Below are positions 8,170 to 15,642 of a DNA stretch of 64,000 nucleotides, piece after piece. The DNA comes from Streptomyces sp. GESEQ-35. Lineage in GTDB: Bacteria > Actinomycetota > Actinomycetes > Streptomycetales > Streptomycetaceae. Location: contig NZ_JAFFSX010000027.1 of NCBI RefSeq assembly GCF_017948485.1, positions 105,609-169,608 on the forward strand, read 5' to 3'. The notes beneath the pieces are model-generated. The model saw only the letters and a list, made by a program, of their open reading frames with translations, searched no databases and was not told where the DNA came from. Position 1 is the first letter of the stretch; every line of letters starts with the position of its first letter. The position numbers and the translations under genes are program-made.

Positions 8170-9180
8170 ATGAGAGCGCCGACGATCCGAGACGTGGCCG
8201 AACTGGCCGGTGTCTCCAAGTCGCTGGTCTCGCTGGTGCTGCGTGGCTCCGCCCAGGTGCGGCCGGAGAAGCGGGAGGCCGTGCTGCGGGCGGTGAGCGA
8301 GCTCGGCTACCGGCCGAACGCCGCCGCGCGCAGCCTCAGCGAGCAGCGCTCCCGAACGGTCGGCGTCCTCCTGAACGACCTGCGCAACCCATGGTTCGTG
8401 GACCTGTTGGACGGCCTCAACTCACTCCTGCACGACAACGGCCTGCACATGCTCCTGGCCGACGCCCGCCTCAACCGCCGTATCGGCCAGGACCTTGCCC
8501 GTCCCTTCCTGGACCTCCAGGTCGACGGCCTGGTCGTGGTCGGCACCCTGCCCGACCCGGCGGCGCTCGGAGCGGTCGCCGAACGGATCCCGGTCGTCGT
8601 CGCGGGCGCGCGCGAGGCTGTGCCGACCGGCGTCGACGTGGTCGCGGGCGACGACGAGAAGGGCGCGCGGCTGGTCACCGAGCACCTCATCGGGCTCGGC
8701 CACCGGCGCATCGCGCACATCGCGGGCTTCGGTGCCGTCGGCGAGCTGCGCCGGCGCAGCTTCGAGGCGACGATGCGGGCGCACGGCCTGGCGGACGGTG
8801 CGGTGGTCGAGCCGAGCGACATGACCGAGGAGGGCGGCTACCGGACGACCGTCCGGCTGCTGAGCCGCCCCGACCGGCCGACCGCCGTCTTCGCCGTCAA
8901 CGACATCGCGTCCGCCGGTGCCCTGTCGGCGGCCGACGAGCTGGGCCTGCGCGTCCCGCGCGATGTGTCCGTCGTCGGCTACGACAACACCGGCATCTCC
9001 CGCCTGCGCCACGTCTGGCTCACCACCGTCGACAACGCCGGCCACGAGGTCGGCCGCCGCGCGGCCCGCCGCCTCCTCGACCGGTTCGGGGGACGCGGGG
9101 GAGAGGGGGGCGTTCACCTCGCGATGCCGACGCTGGAGATCCGGGGGACCACCGCAGGCCCGAGTGATCAGGTCCGGTAG
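8170..9180 (+). CDS. LacI-family transcriptional regulator
   Basis: Repressor of 336 residues with a textbook headpiece: TIRDVAELAGVSKSLVSLVL, then the hinge GYRPNAAARSL. The sensor domain shows the typical EHLIGLGHRRIAHIAG and VVGYDN motifs of GalR/LacI proteins. The start at 8170 directly precedes the helix-turn-helix. The gene is divergent from the Gfo/Idh/MocA dehydrogenase, and the two matching operators in between make it the likely regulator of that gene and of itself. The inducer is unknown. Confidence 0.92.
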   Translation: MRAPTIRDVAELAGVSKSLVSLVLRGSAQVRPEKREAVLRAVSELGYRPNAAARSLSEQRSRTVGVLLNDLRNPWFVDLLDGLNSLLHDNGLHMLLADARLNRRIGQDLARPFLDLQVDGLVVVGTLPDPAALGAVAERIPVVVAGAREAVPTGVDVVAGDDEKGARLVTEHLIGLGHRRIAHIAGFGAVGELRRRSFEATMRAHGLADGAVVEPSDMTEEGGYRTTVRLLSRPDRPTAVFAVNDIASAGALSAADELGLRVPRDVSVVGYDNTGISRLRHVWLTTVDNAGHEVGRRAARRLLDRFGGRGGEGGVHLAMPTLEIRGTTAGPSDQVR

Positions 9181-9209
9181 CCTGGCGGCTCATCGTCCGG
9201 GGGGATCTT

Positions 9210-9887
9210 GTGCGAACGACATCGACCGTGGTCACGGCTGCACTGGTGTGCCTGGTGACAGGTGCAGCCCTGGCCGGCTGTACAGACGGCTCAACTGCGG
9301 AGGAGCTGTCGGCCGAGCAGATGCTCGACGACGCGAACGACACGATGAGTGAGCTCAAGTCGGTGACCGTCGAGGCGGTCACCGTCAAGGCCGCCGGTGA
9401 TCGCTATTCCAGCCGTGTGACGACCGACCTGGCGAGCAGGTGCACGTCCAAGACGACATGGCCCAATGGGGCCGTCCTCGAACAGATCCGGATCGGCGAG
9501 ACGGACTATGTCCGGCCGAATCGCACCTACATCGACAAGTGGAAGGGCCGGGCCACGGCTGACGGGAAGAAACAGGACATCTGGTCCAAAGTTCCCACCA
9601 GTAGGGCGACGCCGGGTGACGGACTCGTAGCCTGCCCCCGGGAGTTCGCCTCCTTCGGCACGGCCAAGAAGGGCGAAACGACCACGGTCGACGGCAGCCC
9701 GGCGATCGAGGTGGTAGTGACCGACAAGGCGGACAAGGGCGGCACTTATACCTTCTATGTCGCCACCGAGGGCAGGCCGTACATCCTCAAGACCGTCTAC
9801 AAGGGCGCCGACCTCGACACCACCACCACGTTCAGTGCCTTCGACGAGCCCCTGGCCGTACGGCCCCCGGCGAAGGTCATAGGTTGA
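9210..9887 (+). CDS. Predicted lipoprotein of unknown function
   Basis: Secreted lipid-anchored protein of 225 residues. A type II signal sequence is clear: a short basic N-terminus, a hydrophobic core and the lipobox LAGC at about residues 23-26. The mature part has a repeated beta-strand pattern (TVEAVTVKAAG, VLEQIRIGETDYVRPN, IEVVVTDKADKGGTYTFYV) like the LppX/LprG fold that carries lipids, but no family motif is firm enough to name it. A GTG start precedes the signal peptide. It lies 29 bases after the LacI gene and overlaps the convergent cupin gene by 11 bases. Confidence 0.8.
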   Translation: MRTTSTVVTAALVCLVTGAALAGCTDGSTAEELSAEQMLDDANDTMSELKSVTVEAVTVKAAGDRYSSRVTTDLASRCTSKTTWPNGAVLEQIRIGETDYVRPNRTYIDKWKGRATADGKKQDIWSKVPTSRATPGDGLVACPREFASFGTAKKGETTTVDGSPAIEVVVTDKADKGGTYTFYVATEGRPYILKTVYKGADLDTTTTFSAFDEPLAVRPPAKVIG

Positions 9888-10221
9888 TCGCGTACGCCTT
9901 GCGCAGCGTCTCGTGCACCGTCCACGTCGTACGGTCGCCCTCGCGCAGCACCGCCATGTCCCCGGGCCCGACCCTCAGCGTCGCCCCGCCCTCGACCTCG
10001 ATCGTGGCCGAGCCGCTGATCACGACGAACAGCTCGTCCGCCTCGGTGTCGGTGACGATCCCGGGCGTGATCTGCCAGATCCCGCGGACCTGACGACCGT
10101 CGTCCGACTCCCACACCACCTTGCCGGTCACCTCGGGCGTCCCGGAGACGATCTGCTCCGGGGCGAGCGGCTCGGGGGCGAGTTCGGCGTCGGGGATGTG
10201 GAGTACGAAGCTGTGGGTCAT
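9877..10221 (-). CDS. Small cupin-domain protein (Cupin_3/DUF861 type)
   Basis: A 114-residue single cupin. The segment GIWQITPGIVTDTEADELFVVISG followed by VGPGDMAVLREGDRTTWTV fits the small DUF861 group, which has a less complete metal site than classical cupins. The function is unknown. It stands alone and its last bases overlap the convergent lipoprotein gene. Confidence 0.82.
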   Translation of the reverse strand: MTHSFVLHIPDAELAPEPLAPEQIVSGTPEVTGKVVWESDDGRQVRGIWQITPGIVTDTEADELFVVISGSATIEVEGGATLRVGPGDMAVLREGDRTTWTVHETLRKAYAINL

Positions 10222-10289
10222 GGGGCGACCCTAGCGAGGGTGATCGTCGGGCGGCGCCGACACAGTGTGGGGGATCGGGCCACGTGGAC

Positions 10290-10356
10290 GGACACTTCGT
10301 CGTGTGGCGAGTGGCGGGGACGAAGGTGCCGGGTGATCGTTTACGGGACACTTCGT
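10290..10356 (+). promoter_or_regulatory. Direct repeat GGACACTTCGT upstream of a membrane protein gene
   Basis: GGACACTTCGT occurs at 10290-10300 and again at 10346-10356, 56 bases apart, in the non-coding gap between the divergent cupin and membrane protein genes. It may be a regulator site or a promoter element; nothing else supports a function. Confidence 0.3.
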
Positions 10357-10377
10357 ACGCCCGTGAAATGAGCACCC

Positions 10378-10902
10378 ATGGTGGCCGAACCGGCGTCCCT
10401 CCCCGCAACGTCCCCGCACGACACGCGGTCGGCCGTGCTGTTCGGGGGCGTCTACGGATCCGTGCTGGCCTGCGCCATGGTCGCCGCGCTGACCCAGTAC
10501 GGCCACGCATCCCGCGCGAGCCGCCGCTACGACGCCCTCTGGCTGCTGGTGACCGCGCTCGCCTCCGCCCTCGCGCACGGCTACGCGCACATCATCGCCG
10601 AGCGCGGACCGCACCGCGGCTGGGCCGCCCTGCGCTCGGTGCTGCGCACCCTCCTCGACGAGTGGCCGCTGGTCACGGCCGTACTCCCCACCGTCGTCAT
10701 CCTCGCCGGAGCGGGCTGGGGCTGGTGGCCCCCGAACGGCGTCGAGTACCCGGCGTTCGTCCTGAACATCACCCTCCTCTTCACGCTGGGCCTGGTCACC
10801 GCCCGCTGGGCGGGACGCGGCTGGGGCTCCGCCCTGTTGATCGGCGTGGCGGACGCGATGCTCGGGCTGGTCGTCGTCGTGGCGAACGCGGTCATCAAGT
10901 AG
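10378..10902 (+). CDS. Small integral membrane protein of unknown function
   Basis: A 174-residue protein with about four predicted membrane helices: residues ~20-40, ~54-75, ~95-118 and a C-terminal pair around 128-170 (LLFTLGLVTARWAG, ALLIGVADAMLGLVVVVANAV). A histidine/arginine-rich loop follows the second helix. I do not recognise a named family. The 3' end overlaps the convergent methyltransferase gene by 8 bases. Confidence 0.75.
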   Translation: MVAEPASLPATSPHDTRSAVLFGGVYGSVLACAMVAALTQYGHASRASRRYDALWLLVTALASALAHGYAHIIAERGPHRGWAALRSVLRTLLDEWPLVTAVLPTVVILAGAGWGWWPPNGVEYPAFVLNITLLFTLGLVTARWAGRGWGSALLIGVADAMLGLVVVVANAVIK

Positions 10903-11716
10903 GGCCCTCTCGCCCGTCGGCCTTCCGGCCGGACACCGTCCAGGCCCGCGCAGTGAGCCGGACGGAGCCGTCCGGCGAGCTGGGGACAGCGGCCCTGAGC
11001 CCGTCCCGCAAGCGGTCCCGGTCGGCGGGGGCGAGGGCGGCCACATAGCCCGGCGCGGGCCCCTGTCCGGCGAGGAACGGCTGCCACAGGTCGGTGAAGT
11101 CGGCGAAGACGGTGGGCACTTCGACGGGAGCGACGGATACGTCCACGAGGCCCGCGCCGGTCCACAACGCGCGGAGCGGTTCCGGGCGACAGACGGGGAA
11201 ACGGCGGCCCTCGTCGAGTGCCACCGCTGCCGGGTCCAGCGCGACGGCGGTGTCCCAGAAGCGGCGCAGGAACTGCATGCCTTCGGCGTAGTCCCACACA
11301 TAGGCCGCGGCCAGACCGCCGGGCCGCAGCGCCCGGACCATCTCGGCGACCGCCCTGGCCGGCGTCGGAAGGAAGTTCAGCGTCAGACCGCTGACCACCA
11401 CGTCGTACGCCGCACCCCGCACCGGAAGGGACAGCGCGTCCGCCACGACGAAGTGCACCGGGCCGGGAACCGTCGCGCGGGCCGAGCCGACGAACTCCCG
11501 CGACCGGTCGCACGCCACGATCCGACGGGGCCGGCGCCTGGCGGCCACGACCGCCGACAGTGCGCCCGTACCGCAGCCCACGTCGAGCCAGCGCAGGGCG
11601 TCCGCGCAGTCGAGCCCCGCGACGAACTCCTCCGCCACCGGTCGGCTCCACCGGCCCATGTACCGCTCATAGGCGGGCCCCGCAGCCCACACGTCGAACC
11701 GCCGCCGGTCCTTCAT
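10895..11716 (-). CDS. SAM-dependent class I methyltransferase
   Basis: A 273-residue protein with SAM motif I as WLDVGCGTGALSAV near residue 45, an acidic residue after the next strand (IVACDRS), motif post-I VADALSLPV and motif III in LRPGGLAAAYVWDY. It fits the Methyltransf_11/25 type acting on small molecules. The start is the ATG at 11716; further upstream the frame leaves the conserved fold and would cross the neighbouring GH3 gene. The substrate is unknown, and no neighbour suggests one. Confidence 0.87.
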   Translation of the reverse strand: MKDRRRFDVWAAGPAYERYMGRWSRPVAEEFVAGLDCADALRWLDVGCGTGALSAVVAARRRPRRIVACDRSREFVGSARATVPGPVHFVVADALSLPVRGAAYDVVVSGLTLNFLPTPARAVAEMVRALRPGGLAAAYVWDYAEGMQFLRRFWDTAVALDPAAVALDEGRRFPVCRPEPLRALWTGAGLVDVSVAPVEVPTVFADFTDLWQPFLAGQGPAPGYVAALAPADRDRLRDGLRAAVPSSPDGSVRLTARAWTVSGRKADGREGPT

Positions 11717-11770
11717 GGCTCCACGATCCCGGGAATTCCGGTCGCGAGCGCCACGCGGCCCTGAAATGAA

Positions 11771-11789
11771 TGATCCATCCATGGTTCGG
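11771..11789. promoter_or_regulatory. RpiR-regulon-like motif upstream of NagZ-like gene
   Basis: TGATCCATCCATGGTTCGG begins 55 bases upstream of the GTG start at 11826. ATCCATCCATGGTTC within it is identical, on the opposite strand, to 15 bases in front of the GH84 gene. Related TGRTTCA-type sites occur in the other promoters of the glycan block. Confidence 0.5.
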
Positions 11790-11825
11790 TTGACTTTCGG
11801 CTGAGCGATCCAGAGGATTCCAGGG

Positions 11826-13304
11826 GTGACCCACATCGAGCGCACGCCCCTCAGCCCGGCTCTGCCCTCCGACCTGGACGAGGCGGTCCACCGCTGCCTC
11901 GTCGCCGGCTTCGACGGCACCACGTCCGTCCCCGACACGCTCAAGCGGCTCATCGACCGCGGCCTCGGCGGGGTCATCCTCTTCACCCGCAACGTGCGGG
12001 ACGCGGCGCAGGTCCGCGAACTCACCGACACGCTCCGGGCGTTGCGCCCCGATCTGCTGGTGGCCATAGACAACGAAGGCGGCGGCATCGGGCACCTGGT
12101 GAGTGCCGGCGCACCGGAAGCACCCGGCAGCTACGCCCTCGGCGTCGTCGACGACCCCGAGCTGACCGCCCGCTGCGCCGACGCCCTCGCCGGCCATCTC
12201 GCTTCGCTGGGCATCACGGCCTCGTACGCCCCGGTCGCCGACCTTCAGCACCAGCCCCTCAACCCGATCGTGCGTACGCGTTCCTTCGGCGCCGACCCCG
12301 GCGTGGCCTCCCGGCACCTGGGCGCCTGGATCGCTGCGACCGAGGCGCGTGGGATCGCCTCGTGCGCCAAGCACTTTCCCGGGCACGGGGGCACGGTCAC
12401 CGACAGCCACCACGAGACGGCCGTCGATCCGCGGCCGTACGACGAACTCGACCTTGCGCCGTTCCGGGCCGCGGTCGCCGCGGGGGTGCCGATGCTGATG
12501 AGTGCGCACGTCGTCTTTCCGGCGTTGGATGCCGACCGGCCTGCCACGCTCAGTCCGCGCATCCTGAGCGGGCTGCTCCGGGACGAACTCGGCTTTGAGG
12601 GCGTGCTGGTGAGTGATGCGCTGGAGATGAAGGCGATCGCCGACCGGTACGGGGAGGCCGCGGGGGCGCGGCTCGCCCTGGATGCCGGCGCGGATCAAGT
12701 CATCGTGGCTGTACCGGATTTGGGGGTCACGTTGGCCTGTCGGGATGCGGTGCTCGATGCGCTGCGGAGCGGGGACCTGCCGGAGGGGCGGGTGCGGGAG
12801 GCCGCGGGGCGGGTGCGGTGGCTGGCGGAGCGGTATGCCACACCCCGTGGAGTGGTCGCCGAGTGGGATGCCGGGGTGGGGCTGGAGGGGGCTCGGCGGG
12901 CCGTGCGGGGGCGGGGAGCGCCGATGGGGGTGCGTGGGGCGTATGTCGTCGATCTGTTTCCGCCGCCGCATCCGGCGCTCAACTGGGGTGGGGAGGATTT
13001 GTTGAGCGCGGTGCGGGGGGTCGACGGTACGGCTTCGGGGGTGGCGGTTGCTGGGGAGCCGGTGGATCACGGTGCGTTGGTGGACGAGGTCCTGCGGACG
13101 GCTGGTGACTCGCCTGTCGTCGTTGCCACGTGTGATGCCGGGTTGTATCCCTGGCAGGAGCAGGTGCGGGATGTGTTGGTGGGGCGGCGGTCGGATGTGG
13201 TGCGGGTTGACACCGGGCTGCCGGAGGGGGGTGCGTTGTGTTCGTTCGGGCGGGGGCGGGTCAATTTGCGGGCGGTGGCTGAGGTGCTGTGTGGGGTTGT
13301 GTGA
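11826..13304 (+). CDS. GH3 beta-N-acetylglucosaminidase-like (NagZ type)
   Basis: Predicted exo-beta-N-acetylhexosaminidase of 492 residues. The NagZ fingerprint KHFPGHGGTVTDSHH (182-196) carries the Asp-His dyad that serves as acid/base in this GH3 branch, and VSDALEMKAI contains the nucleophile aspartate at about 264. A C-terminal domain of about 150 residues follows the barrel. No signal peptide is seen, so it probably acts in the cytoplasm on imported amino-sugar oligomers. The start is GTG at 11826. From about 12600 the codons shift from C-ending to G-ending. It ends before copy 2 of the dispersed element. Confidence 0.88.
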   Translation: MTHIERTPLSPALPSDLDEAVHRCLVAGFDGTTSVPDTLKRLIDRGLGGVILFTRNVRDAAQVRELTDTLRALRPDLLVAIDNEGGGIGHLVSAGAPEAPGSYALGVVDDPELTARCADALAGHLASLGITASYAPVADLQHQPLNPIVRTRSFGADPGVASRHLGAWIAATEARGIASCAKHFPGHGGTVTDSHHETAVDPRPYDELDLAPFRAAVAAGVPMLMSAHVVFPALDADRPATLSPRILSGLLRDELGFEGVLVSDALEMKAIADRYGEAAGARLALDAGADQVIVAVPDLGVTLACRDAVLDALRSGDLPEGRVREAAGRVRWLAERYATPRGVVAEWDAGVGLEGARRAVRGRGAPMGVRGAYVVDLFPPPHPALNWGGEDLLSAVRGVDGTASGVAVAGEPVDHGALVDEVLRTAGDSPVVVATCDAGLYPWQEQVRDVLVGRRSDVVRVDTGLPEGGALCSFGRGRVNLRAVAEVLCGVV

Positions 13305-13315
13305 ATGGTGCGGGC

Positions 13316-13354
13316 CGGTGGGGGCTGGTCGCGCAGTTCCCCGCGCCCCTAGGC
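13316..13354 (-). repeat. Dispersed intergenic element, copy 2
   Basis: The core is on the minus strand: GGGGGCTGGTCGCGCAG then TTCCCCGCGCCCCT. It sits between the convergent GH3 gene (ending 13304) and clan-A glycosidase gene (ending 13375), the position expected for a bidirectional terminator. Confidence 0.85.
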
Positions 13355-13374
13355 AAGCTGGTGTGTGCCTTCGT

Positions 13375-14601
13375 TCAATTGGGCCGTACCACCTCCTTGA
13401 TTCCCCGCTCCGCCAAGTAGGTGCCGTCCTGCGCCCGTTCCGCCAGTACCACCGCCGGGCGTGCGCCCTCCTCGCGCATGCGCATCCACGCCTCGAAATA
13501 CGGGCCTCCCGGACCGGAGACAGAGCGTGTCGACGGCGTGCACTCCAGCAGCAGGGCCGCTTCGCGCGGCGGTGCTGAAGGCGGCTCGGCGCGCAGTTCG
13601 GCGACCGTGTCGGCGAGTGCCCTCGCGATCGGCTTTGGCCGGCCCGACGCGTCGAACAGGCCCAGGGTGTATTCCAGTTCGGGGTAGTCGGCCAGGGCGC
13701 GGTCCACGTCGTGGGAGCTCCACCAGGTCACGCCCCACAGGCCGGCGCAGTCGGCCGCGTTGAGCAGGGTCGCGCGGGCGAAGGCCGGGGCGTCGGCTGC
13801 GGGGATGTGGGGTTCGGGGGCGCCCGTCTCCTGTACCCAGACCGGCCTCGCCGGGTTCTCGGCGTAGGCCTTGGCGAGTTCCGTGCCGTACTCGGCGAGG
13901 CGCAGCACCTGGGGCGATCGGGGGCCGTAGCGGCGGGCGCAGTCGCCGGAGAAGACCCAGGGGTGGACGGTCGTGACGTCGCCCTTGCGGGCGGAGGCCT
14001 CGGGGGTGAAGGGGTGGTCGTCGCCGTACCAGGCGGCGTCGTAGGCGGAGTGGGTGACCAGGTGGTCCGCGGCGGGCAGGGACTCCCCGGCGGCCGTGAG
14101 GAGGGTGTCGAGGTAGTGGTCGACCTCTGCGACCGTCACCGGGTTGTGCTCGACCAGGTTGTTGAGTTCGTTGCCGAGTTGGAGGCCGATGAGGTTGGGG
14201 CGGTCGGCGAGGGCTCGGCCCAGGGTCCGTAGGAGCTGTGCCTGTGCCTCGATCGCCTCGGTGTCGGTGAACACGTTGCGGTGATGCCAGCTGCGGGTCC
14301 ACTCCGGATAGAAGTCGAAGCTGGAGAGGTGGCCCTGGACGCCGTCGACGAGGACGTCGAGGCCCGCCTCGGCCGCGAGGTCCACCAGCTCGACGAGCTG
14401 GTCCACGGCCGTGGTGCGGATGAGCGTGCGGTTGGGCTGGAGCAGTGGCCAGAGATGGAAGACGCGGACGTGGTCGAGGCCCAGCTCCGCTATCTGGGCG
14501 AGGTCCTCGCGGGCGTGTTCCGCGTCGAAGTCGTGCCAGGAGTGGAACCAGCCGCGGCGGGGTGTGTAGTTGACGCCGAAGCGGGGCGTGGGTGCGCTCA
14601 T
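13375..14601 (-). CDS. Clan GH-A glycoside hydrolase (GH5-like)
   Basis: Predicted retaining glycosidase of 408 residues with a (beta/alpha)8 barrel. The acid/base motif is LQLGNELNN (N144-E145) and the nucleophile motif VWVQETGAPE (E258), both at strand ends as in clan GH-A. An N-terminal NYTPRRGWFHSWHDFD and a DVLVDGVQGHLSSFD segment also fit mannanase/glucosidase-like GH5 relatives. No signal peptide is visible, so it is probably intracellular. The start is the ATG at 14601; longer readings would cover the divergent kinase gene. It shares its promoter region with that kinase, where an RpiR-like motif is found. Confidence 0.82.
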   Translation of the reverse strand: MSAPTPRFGVNYTPRRGWFHSWHDFDAEHAREDLAQIAELGLDHVRVFHLWPLLQPNRTLIRTTAVDQLVELVDLAAEAGLDVLVDGVQGHLSSFDFYPEWTRSWHHRNVFTDTEAIEAQAQLLRTLGRALADRPNLIGLQLGNELNNLVEHNPVTVAEVDHYLDTLLTAAGESLPAADHLVTHSAYDAAWYGDDHPFTPEASARKGDVTTVHPWVFSGDCARRYGPRSPQVLRLAEYGTELAKAYAENPARPVWVQETGAPEPHIPAADAPAFARATLLNAADCAGLWGVTWWSSHDVDRALADYPELEYTLGLFDASGRPKPIARALADTVAELRAEPPSAPPREAALLLECTPSTRSVSGPGGPYFEAWMRMREEGARPAVVLAERAQDGTYLAERGIKEVVRPN

Positions 14602-14642
14602 GGGTCCTCCTCGGACGGCGTCGGGCCTTGTCTCCGGCGAAT

Positions 14643-14658
14643 GTATCAACCACCATGG
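14643..14658. promoter_or_regulatory. RpiR-regulon-like motif in the divergent glycosidase/kinase promoter
   Basis: GTATCAACCACCATGG lies between the divergent glycosidase and kinase genes. It closely matches GGTATCAGCCACC in front of the RpiR gene and the TGGTTCAATNNACC sites elsewhere. A further half-site, TTTGAACCA (14676-14684), lies just inside the kinase gene. Confidence 0.55.
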
Positions 14659-14664
14659 TCGGCG

Positions 14665-15642
14665 ATGAGCAATAATTTGAACCAGCATCTCGTGGTCGGC
14701 CTGGACGCCGGCGGCACCAGGACGCGCGCCGTCCTGGCGTCCGCCCGCGACGGTCTGCCGCAGGGCGAGGGCACCGGCGGACCGGGCAACGCCCTCACCG
14801 TTCCCGTGCCGGAACTCACCGAGCACCTGGCCGAGGCCGTCGCCCAGGCGGTGCCGGAGGCCCTGCGTGCCCGGGTCGGGGCCGTCGCGGGCGGCTTCGC
14901 CGGCGCCTCGCGGACCGCCACCGACGAGCCCGGGCGGCTCAGGGCGCAGTCCGCCCTCACCGCAGCGCTGGGGCAGCTGGGCATCGCCGCGGTGTCGGTC
15001 GAGATCTACAGCGACATCGAGGCCGCGTTCGCCTCCGCCCCGGGCTTCCCCGCCGACGGCCTCGCCCTGGTCGCCGGCACCGGCGCGGTCGCGGCCCGGA
15101 TCACCGGACGCCGCTGCATCGCGACCGCGGGCGGCGACGGCTGGCTGCTCGGCGATGACGGCAGCGGCTTCTGGATCGGCCGCAGCGCTGTCCGGGCCGC
15201 CCTGCGCATGGCCGACGGGCGCGGCAGCCCGACCCTGCTGGCCGCCGCGATCGGGCGGGAACTGGGCCTGCCGGACGAGGTGCTCCCGTACGGCGACGAG
15301 GAGTGGACCCGGGAGCAGTGCGAGGTCTACCGCATGCACGTCCTGCCCGCCGTCATGGCGCGGCCACCCGTGCAGCTCGCCCGCCTCGCCCCCTTGGTAG
15401 TGGAGGCGGCCGGCGAAAAGGACGCCGTCGCCGAGGCGATCCTCCAGGCGGCGGCCGACCAACTGACCCACACGCTGGGCGCGTTGGAGCCGCGCCGGAG
15501 CGAGCGGATCGTCGTCACCGGAGGGCTGATTGATTCGCTGCTGACATCCCTGACCGACCGGTTGCCCGGCTTCACGGTCGACCAGGTTGCCGACGGCTGC
15601 CCCGGAGCAGTCGCCCTCGCCCGACTGGGGCACGGACGGTGA
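14665..15642 (+). CDS. BadF/BadG-type sugar kinase (N-acetylglucosamine kinase-like)
   Basis: ATP-dependent kinase of the ASKHA fold, 325 residues, the usual length of eukaryote-like GlcNAc kinases. The phosphate-1 motif is VVGLDAGGTRTRAVLA at the N-terminus, phosphate-2 is ALVAGTGAVAA, and GGDGWLLGDDGSGFWIG is the signature of this family. The adenosine motif lies in RIVVTGGLI. It likely makes GlcNAc-6-phosphate from sugar released by the neighbouring glycosidases. The ATG at 14665 starts the protein; its stop overlaps the GH3 gene by four bases (GTGA), so the two are coupled. Confidence 0.87.
   Translation: MSNNLNQHLVVGLDAGGTRTRAVLASARDGLPQGEGTGGPGNALTVPVPELTEHLAEAVAQAVPEALRARVGAVAGGFAGASRTATDEPGRLRAQSALTAALGQLGIAAVSVEIYSDIEAAFASAPGFPADGLALVAGTGAVAARITGRRCIATAGGDGWLLGDDGSGFWIGRSAVRAALRMADGRGSPTLLAAAIGRELGLPDEVLPYGDEEWTREQCEVYRMHVLPAVMARPPVQLARLAPLVVEAAGEKDAVAEAILQAAADQLTHTLGALEPRRSERIVVTGGLIDSLLTSLTDRLPGFTVDQVADGCPGAVALARLGHGR

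Noticed and set aside
6960..9167. A 735-codon plus-strand frame opposite the dehydrogenase and within the LacI gene
   Set aside because: It crosses the divergent promoter and operators and is composed of shadow sequence; the real genes are on the opposite strand or in another frame.
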